This document shows, piece by piece, positions 12,838 through 16,240 of a stretch of 16,240 nt of DNA. The notes under the pieces were generated by a model. The model searched no databases and had not been told where the DNA came from. It saw nothing but the letters and a program-made list of their open reading frames with translations. Positions within the stretch are counted from its first letter, which is position 1; each line of letters opens with the position of its first letter. A program made the position numbers and the translations under genes. The DNA comes from JBCCFX01 sp039029515. Its GTDB lineage: Bacteria; Planctomycetota; Phycisphaerae; Phycisphaerales; SM1A02. The stretch is taken from positions 1-16,240 of the forward strand of contig JBCCFX010000074.1 in NCBI GenBank assembly GCA_039029515.1, read 5' to 3'.

Positions 12838-13839
12838 TCAGGTCGTGCGCGGCGTGCGCGCATCTTTGCGGAGCAGATAGTGAAGCGTGCCGAGCGACAT
12901 TCCAATGCCGCGCCAGAAGGCTCGGAGGAAGCTCATGGCGCCGAACATGATGTACTTCGGATGCTTCGTGTGTGCGATGATCCGAAATGTCAACGGAACC
13001 TGCGCAAACGCCAGCAGGGCGCTCAGGGCGACGGTGATCCAGTACAGCGGCGGGAATGCGAGCAGCGGTAGCGATGCCAGGATGAGCATTGCGAGCGGCG
13101 GTTGGACGTGATCGAGCAGGCTTGAATAGGAATCGCCAGTGCTGTGGCCGCGATGTGACAGGTGAAGCCACACGCGCCAATACCCCTGCTGACGTTGCGT
13201 GCGGAAATAGCCGAGCCAACGATGCTCATGAAAGTGCCCGACGAGCGACCGCGGTTCGAACCGCAGTTTGTGCCCGGCATCCATGACGCGAAACGACAAC
13301 TCAGCATCCTGACCCTTCAGGTATCGCGTGTCGAAGCCTTGCACGTCTTCCAGCACATTTCGCCTGTACAGCACATTGAACGTGGCAAGAAAATCGACAT
13401 CGGCCTGCATGCGTCGATGGCGATCGATGATTTCCTCGTGAATCAGACACGCGAGGAGTGAGTCGGGCCGCATGTTGCCGTAGCTGCCCGACACGCCGCC
13501 GTGTGCGCCATCCTCAAGATGCGGAAGCAGCAGTGCGAGTGCATCGGGTTCGGCAACGCAATCAGCGTCAACGAACCAGACGAGGGGTTGGCTCGCACGA
13601 CGCCAGCCGAGATTGCGCGCGTGGCCCGGGCCTTTCCCTTCACCCTCGACGCGCGTGACGTGTTCATAGCTATCCGCGATGTCGGCGGTGTCATCGGTCG
13701 AACCATCGTCGACGAAGAGGATTTCCGCGAGAGGTGATTCCGGCTGCGCTGCGATTGCGGTCACGGCATCGAGGCAGGGACGCAGCGTCGCCGCACAATT
13801 GCGGCCGGGAATCACCAGACTCACCGTCGAGTTCGACAT
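12838..13839 (-). CDS. Glycosyltransferase family 2 with C-terminal membrane segments
   Basis: The 333-residue protein has SLVIPGRNCAATLRPCLDAV (7-26), EILFVDDGSTDDTADI (about 39-54), a GHARNLG motif, FVDADC with the DxD-type Asp residues (about 92-97), and KGQDAELSFRVMDAG (about 189-203) as acceptor-side motif. Two hydrophobic segments lie near 245-262 and 265-285. This layout fits polyprenyl-linked or exopolysaccharide GT2 enzymes such as those of the mycofactocin or ExoA type. It follows the TPR/GT-C gene by 24 bases and precedes the GT4 by 9, so it is part of one transcript, though a GGTACACT box right before its ATG may add an internal promoter. Substrate unknown. Confidence 0.9.
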   Translation of the reverse strand: MSNSTVSLVIPGRNCAATLRPCLDAVTAIAAQPESPLAEILFVDDGSTDDTADIADSYEHVTRVEGEGKGPGHARNLGWRRASQPLVWFVDADCVAEPDALALLLPHLEDGAHGGVSGSYGNMRPDSLLACLIHEEIIDRHRRMQADVDFLATFNVLYRRNVLEDVQGFDTRYLKGQDAELSFRVMDAGHKLRFEPRSLVGHFHEHRWLGYFRTQRQQGYWRVWLHLSHRGHSTGDSYSSLLDHVQPPLAMLILASLPLLAFPPLYWITVALSALLAFAQVPLTFRIIAHTKHPKYIMFGAMSFLRAFWRGIGMSLGTLHYLLRKDARTPRTT

Positions 13840-13845
13840 AGGAGA

Positions 13846-13851
13846 AGTGTA
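13846..13851 (-). promoter_or_regulatory. Putative internal -10 element (GGTACACT), leaderless start
   Basis: TACACT within GGTACACT on the minus strand ends 6 nt before the GT2 ATG, inside the 24-base gap after the TPR/GT-C gene. No SD is present between them. Confidence 0.4.
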
Positions 13852-13863
13852 CCGCGTCGCGTC

Positions 13864-15765
13864 TCAGCCGTCGGCATCGCGATCAGCGACCTGTTGGCGC
13901 GCGACACCGAGCAATCGGTGCGCATCGGCAAGATCCGGGTTCAAGGAGATTGCGCGTTCGTAGTCGGGAATCGCCTCTGCCGGGTCGCCGGCATTGAGTG
14001 AGTTGGTCGCGCGCATGGTCAGTGCAACCGCCATGGCAGACTTCGCCTGGCCAAATCGAGGGCGAATGGCCAACCCCTGATCGAGCGTGTCGATCGCATC
14101 GTCGAAGCGTCGCAGGCGGACATACGTCACACCGAGCTGCGTGTAGCCGAAGACCGAATTGGGTTTGAGTTCGATATACCGCTTGAACGCCTTGACCGAC
14201 AGTCGATAGTACGTGGCGGCAACACGGTCGAGCTGCTCACGTTTCTCATCAGTCGTTGCGTTCGAGCGCTCAATCGTCGCGACATCCGCGAGTGATCCGA
14301 GCACAGCGCCATGGTTGAGATGAGCTTCCGCGTAGTCCGGGCGAAGCTCCAGCGCCTTCTCAAACGCTTTGCGCGCATCTGGCAGGAGCGCAACACTGTT
14401 TTCTCGCATCAGATGCGTGCCGATGTGCAGGTGCCCGCGCGGGTTATCCGGCCGTTTCATCACGACATCGCGCCACATCACCAGTGGATCCCGGTAATCC
14501 GCATTGCGCATGAGCGTCATCGTTGCGAGACCGATCGCACCGATGATGACCGGGACGAGGAACTCAAGTGGTGGTGGTGCATCTGATTCGCGTGTGCCAA
14601 GCCATCGCCAACAGATCGTGATGCCGAACGTGATCACGCACGCGAGCGGAAGGTACATGCGGTGGTCGTACGCGAGATCCTGAATTGGGATGAAGCTCGA
14701 TGTCGGACCAAGGATCAGGAAGAACAAGGCCGCGACGAAGCCAAGCGGCGGCTTCTTCCACAGGAGATACAGCGCGCCGAGGCCAAGCAGGCTCACCACG
14801 ATGAGCGGCATGATCATGCGCATGCCTGATGCGGGCGTCCATCCGTAATCAAGGCACAACGCGGTTGGCAGGACGACGAGGCGCAGGTAGTGAAGGATCA
14901 CTTCGGGCTGCGCGAGGAAATACTCGAACGAGCTCAAACCGTCCTCGCGCGCCGCGTATGAGAAACCAACGCTTGCGTTCTCAGCTCGATCAGTACTGAA
15001 GATGCCTTGAATCACGCCGGTGACGGCGAGCAGAATCCATGTCCCGGCGAGGCCGACGTAATACACGGCGCGAAGGCCGAGCGCACGCATGAACGTGCCG
15101 GACATGAAGCAGCGGTCGTAGAGCAGGGCGGCGATCGGCGCCGTCACCATTGTGGCCTTGGTGAGCATGCCGGCGCCGCACAACGCAACGGAGAGCAGCA
15201 GCCAGCGACGACGTTGGTCGGTCGAGGCGCTCTTCGCAAGGGCGAGGAGCGTCAGGACGTAACACAACGCCGCCATCGATTCGCCGCGTTGGATAATATA
15301 TGGCACACATTGCGTCGTCAGTGGATGGACTACCCATAAGAGCGACGCTGCGAGCGCAACCCACGTCTGCATGGTCCCCCGGCTGCCTCGTACGAGGTAC
15401 AGCGATCGCCGGATCAGCGCGAAGAGCGCGCACGCTGTCGCGATATGAATGATGAGATTCGTGAGCTGAAAGACGATCGGTTCAGGATTGCCCGTTGTGT
15501 CGTCTTTCGGCGAGATGACGTAGTTCAGCGCTAGCGAGAGATTCACGGCTGGTCGACGTGTGGCGCCGAGCACTTCGCCGAGGTCCGGCAGCGCGCGGAT
15601 CGACGTCTCGGTCATCACGCGTTCCCGGTCATCGTACACGTACGTCGCCTGCGTGACGTTGGCGTACGCGATGATGCCGGCGATGGTCAGGATGAGCAGT
15701 GCTGCCCACGTCGGCAGCGATGCATCATCCGACGATGACGTGTTGGCGGTATTCGTCGGAGCCAT
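13864..15765 (-). CDS. TMTC-like GT-C membrane protein with C-terminal TPR repeats
   Basis: The 633-residue protein has an N-terminal hydrophobic helix (about 20-36) followed by YVYDDRERV (42-50). An acidic pair in the first extracytoplasmic loop is the expected catalytic motif of GT-C mannosyltransferase-like enzymes. RRPAVNLSLALNYV, HIATACALFALI and VVHPLTTQCVPYIIQRGES match the pattern of TMTC-type and related bacterial proteins. About ten membrane segments run to roughly residue 420. The rest is TPR-like: EKALELRPDYAEAHLNHG, KRYIELKPNSVFGYTQLG, DQGLAIRPRFGQAKSAMA, YERAISLNPDLADAHRLLG. GT-C enzymes use lipid-linked sugars on the outer face of the membrane, so this one may glycosylate secreted proteins or finish the glycan made by its neighbours. 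It is the second gene of the minus-strand operon. The enzyme reaction is inferred, not shown. Confidence 0.82.
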   Translation of the reverse strand: MAPTNTANTSSSDDASLPTWAALLILTIAGIIAYANVTQATYVYDDRERVMTETSIRALPDLGEVLGATRRPAVNLSLALNYVISPKDDTTGNPEPIVFQLTNLIIHIATACALFALIRRSLYLVRGSRGTMQTWVALAASLLWVVHPLTTQCVPYIIQRGESMAALCYVLTLLALAKSASTDQRRRWLLLSVALCGAGMLTKATMVTAPIAALLYDRCFMSGTFMRALGLRAVYYVGLAGTWILLAVTGVIQGIFSTDRAENASVGFSYAAREDGLSSFEYFLAQPEVILHYLRLVVLPTALCLDYGWTPASGMRMIMPLIVVSLLGLGALYLLWKKPPLGFVAALFFLILGPTSSFIPIQDLAYDHRMYLPLACVITFGITICWRWLGTRESDAPPPLEFLVPVIIGAIGLATMTLMRNADYRDPLVMWRDVVMKRPDNPRGHLHIGTHLMRENSVALLPDARKAFEKALELRPDYAEAHLNHGAVLGSLADVATIERSNATTDEKREQLDRVAATYYRLSVKAFKRYIELKPNSVFGYTQLGVTYVRLRRFDDAIDTLDQGLAIRPRFGQAKSAMAVALTMRATNSLNAGDPAEAIPDYERAISLNPDLADAHRLLGVARQQVADRDADG

Positions 15766-15772
15766 GCGTTGC

Positions 15773-15778
15773 AGTGTA
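15773..15778 (-). promoter_or_regulatory. Putative -10 element (GGTACACT), leaderless start
   Basis: TACACT in GGTACACTGC lies 7 nt before the ATG of the TPR/GT-C gene, within the 21-base gap after the terminal TPR gene. The ten bases match those before the lipoprotein at 7484. No SD is present. Confidence 0.45.
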
Positions 15779-15786
15779 CCCGCCAG

Positions 15787-16122
15787 TTACTCCGGGCTGT
15801 CCTGGAGCGCCTGGAGCCGTTCGAGACGCTGGGCTGCGCGCGTGTTCTCCGGGTCGCGTTTGAGCACCGCTTCATAGAGGAAGATCGCCGCGTCATTGTC
15901 GCCTTGCTGCTCGCGCACGATGCCGAGCTGATACGCAGCGTTGGTGTAATCCGGCTTGAGCTCGAGCGCCCGTTCAAATCGCAGGCCAGCCTCGGTCCAG
16001 TCGTTTCGCTTCTTGGCGAGAATGCCTAGGTCGTGATTCGCCACGGCGTTGTCAGGATCGAGTTCCACGACGCGTTCGTACGCTTCCGTTGCCCCGGCAT
16101 CGTTGCCGCTCTCGACGCGCAC
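15787..16122 (-). CDS. TPR-repeat protein, C-terminal part only
   Basis: The visible 111 residues are three or so tetratricopeptide units: AYERVVELDPDNAVANHDLG, FERALELKPDYTNAAYQLG, YEAVLKRDPENTRAAQRL, each with the usual Pro near the turn and Ala/Gly/Leu packing positions. The apparent GTG start at 16122 falls in the middle of a TPR helix, and the frame meets a stop at 16153-16155 in AT-richer DNA. Thus the N-terminus is probably missing here, either truncated in the genome or cut by a false join at the end of the sequence. TPR proteins bind other proteins; lying 21 bases before the TPR/GT-C gene, this one may share its role in glycan or protein glycosylation. It could also be the tail of a larger GT-C/TPR protein like its neighbour. 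Confidence 0.7.
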   Translation of the reverse strand: MRVESGNDAGATEAYERVVELDPDNAVANHDLGILAKKRNDWTEAGLRFERALELKPDYTNAAYQLGIVREQQGDNDAAIFLYEAVLKRDPENTRAAQRLERLQALQDSPE

Positions 16123-16130
16123 GCCGGCCG

Positions 16131-16240
16131 ATGAAGTCAGCGAGTTCTTCCTTCACCGATAGGTGTGGGTAATCTTCTGAAACTTCATCGTGCTGGGGAT
16201 AGACCATTGCAATTATTGGTCTTCAACGAGGAATTCCTAG
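16131..16240. other. AT-richer terminal segment of unclear origin
   Basis: About 45 % G+C by count over 110 bases, against roughly 60 % in the adjacent genes. It breaks the TPR frame. On the minus strand an ATG at 16205-16207 opens a 51-codon frame whose first ~27 residues look protein-like (HDEVSEDYPHLSVKEELADF) but which then runs through the TPR gene out of frame. Possibly a fragment of another gene, a rearrangement point or an assembly chimera. Confidence 0.4.

Noticed and set aside
16052..16207. 51-codon minus-strand frame at the right end, resembling the start of a small antitoxin-like protein
   Set aside because: Only its first half looks protein-like and the rest runs out of frame through the TPR gene; too short and too close to a possible junction to call.

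Overview
The window is high-GC bacterial DNA (roughly 60 % G+C by eye) that most resembles a planctomycete, probably of the Phycisphaerae type. This is inferred from protein content, not from an rRNA. The supporting features are prepilin-like proteins resembling the large planctomycete 'N-terminal methylation / H-X9-DG' families, a short PheT without the EMAP/OB tRNA-binding domain, a futalosine-pathway (MqnC) menaquinone gene, and several lineage-type lipoproteins and membrane proteins.

Left part (1-1830): a minus-strand prepilin-like gene is followed by a REP/RAYT locus. A REP-associated tyrosine transposase (HUH/Y1 family) is surrounded by seven short hairpins, each carrying a GTAG tetranucleotide at the foot. 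Five of the hairpins point one way and two the other. One hairpin forms the stop codon and immediate 3' end of mqnC.

Middle (1823-9550): mqnC (menaquinone, futalosine route) diverges from a four-helix membrane protein with a Pro/Ala/Lys-rich tail. A minus-strand group follows: pheT, an overlapping formiminotransferase-cyclodeaminase-like gene, and a small zinc-ribbon-like protein. Diverging from pheT are two tandem lipoprotein genes that look like distant paralogues. After them comes a second prepilin-like gene, clearly paralogous to the one at the left end.

Right part (9602-16122): a glycan-assembly cluster holds three GT2 glycosyltransferases (two with C-terminal membrane segments), a GT4 glycosyltransferase, and a TMTC-like GT-C membrane protein with C-terminal TPRs. 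A truncated TPR protein lies at the far end. Four of these genes form a tight minus-strand operon (gaps of 9-24 bp). The GT2 at 10685-11611 is on the opposite strand. Together they probably build or export a surface polysaccharide or glycosylate envelope proteins.

A theme across the window is that several genes without a Shine-Dalgarno sequence have a TANNNT element (TACACT, TATAAC, TACGCT, TACGAT) only 6-9 nt before the start codon. This suggests leaderless or near-leaderless transcripts. Genes such as mqnC, the membrane protein at 3423 and the pilin at 8747 instead have clear SD sequences. The last ~110 bases are AT-richer and break the terminal TPR frame. No gene-free stretch exceeds 300 bases; the longest are the REP spacer 1606-1822 and the divergent region 3218-3422.
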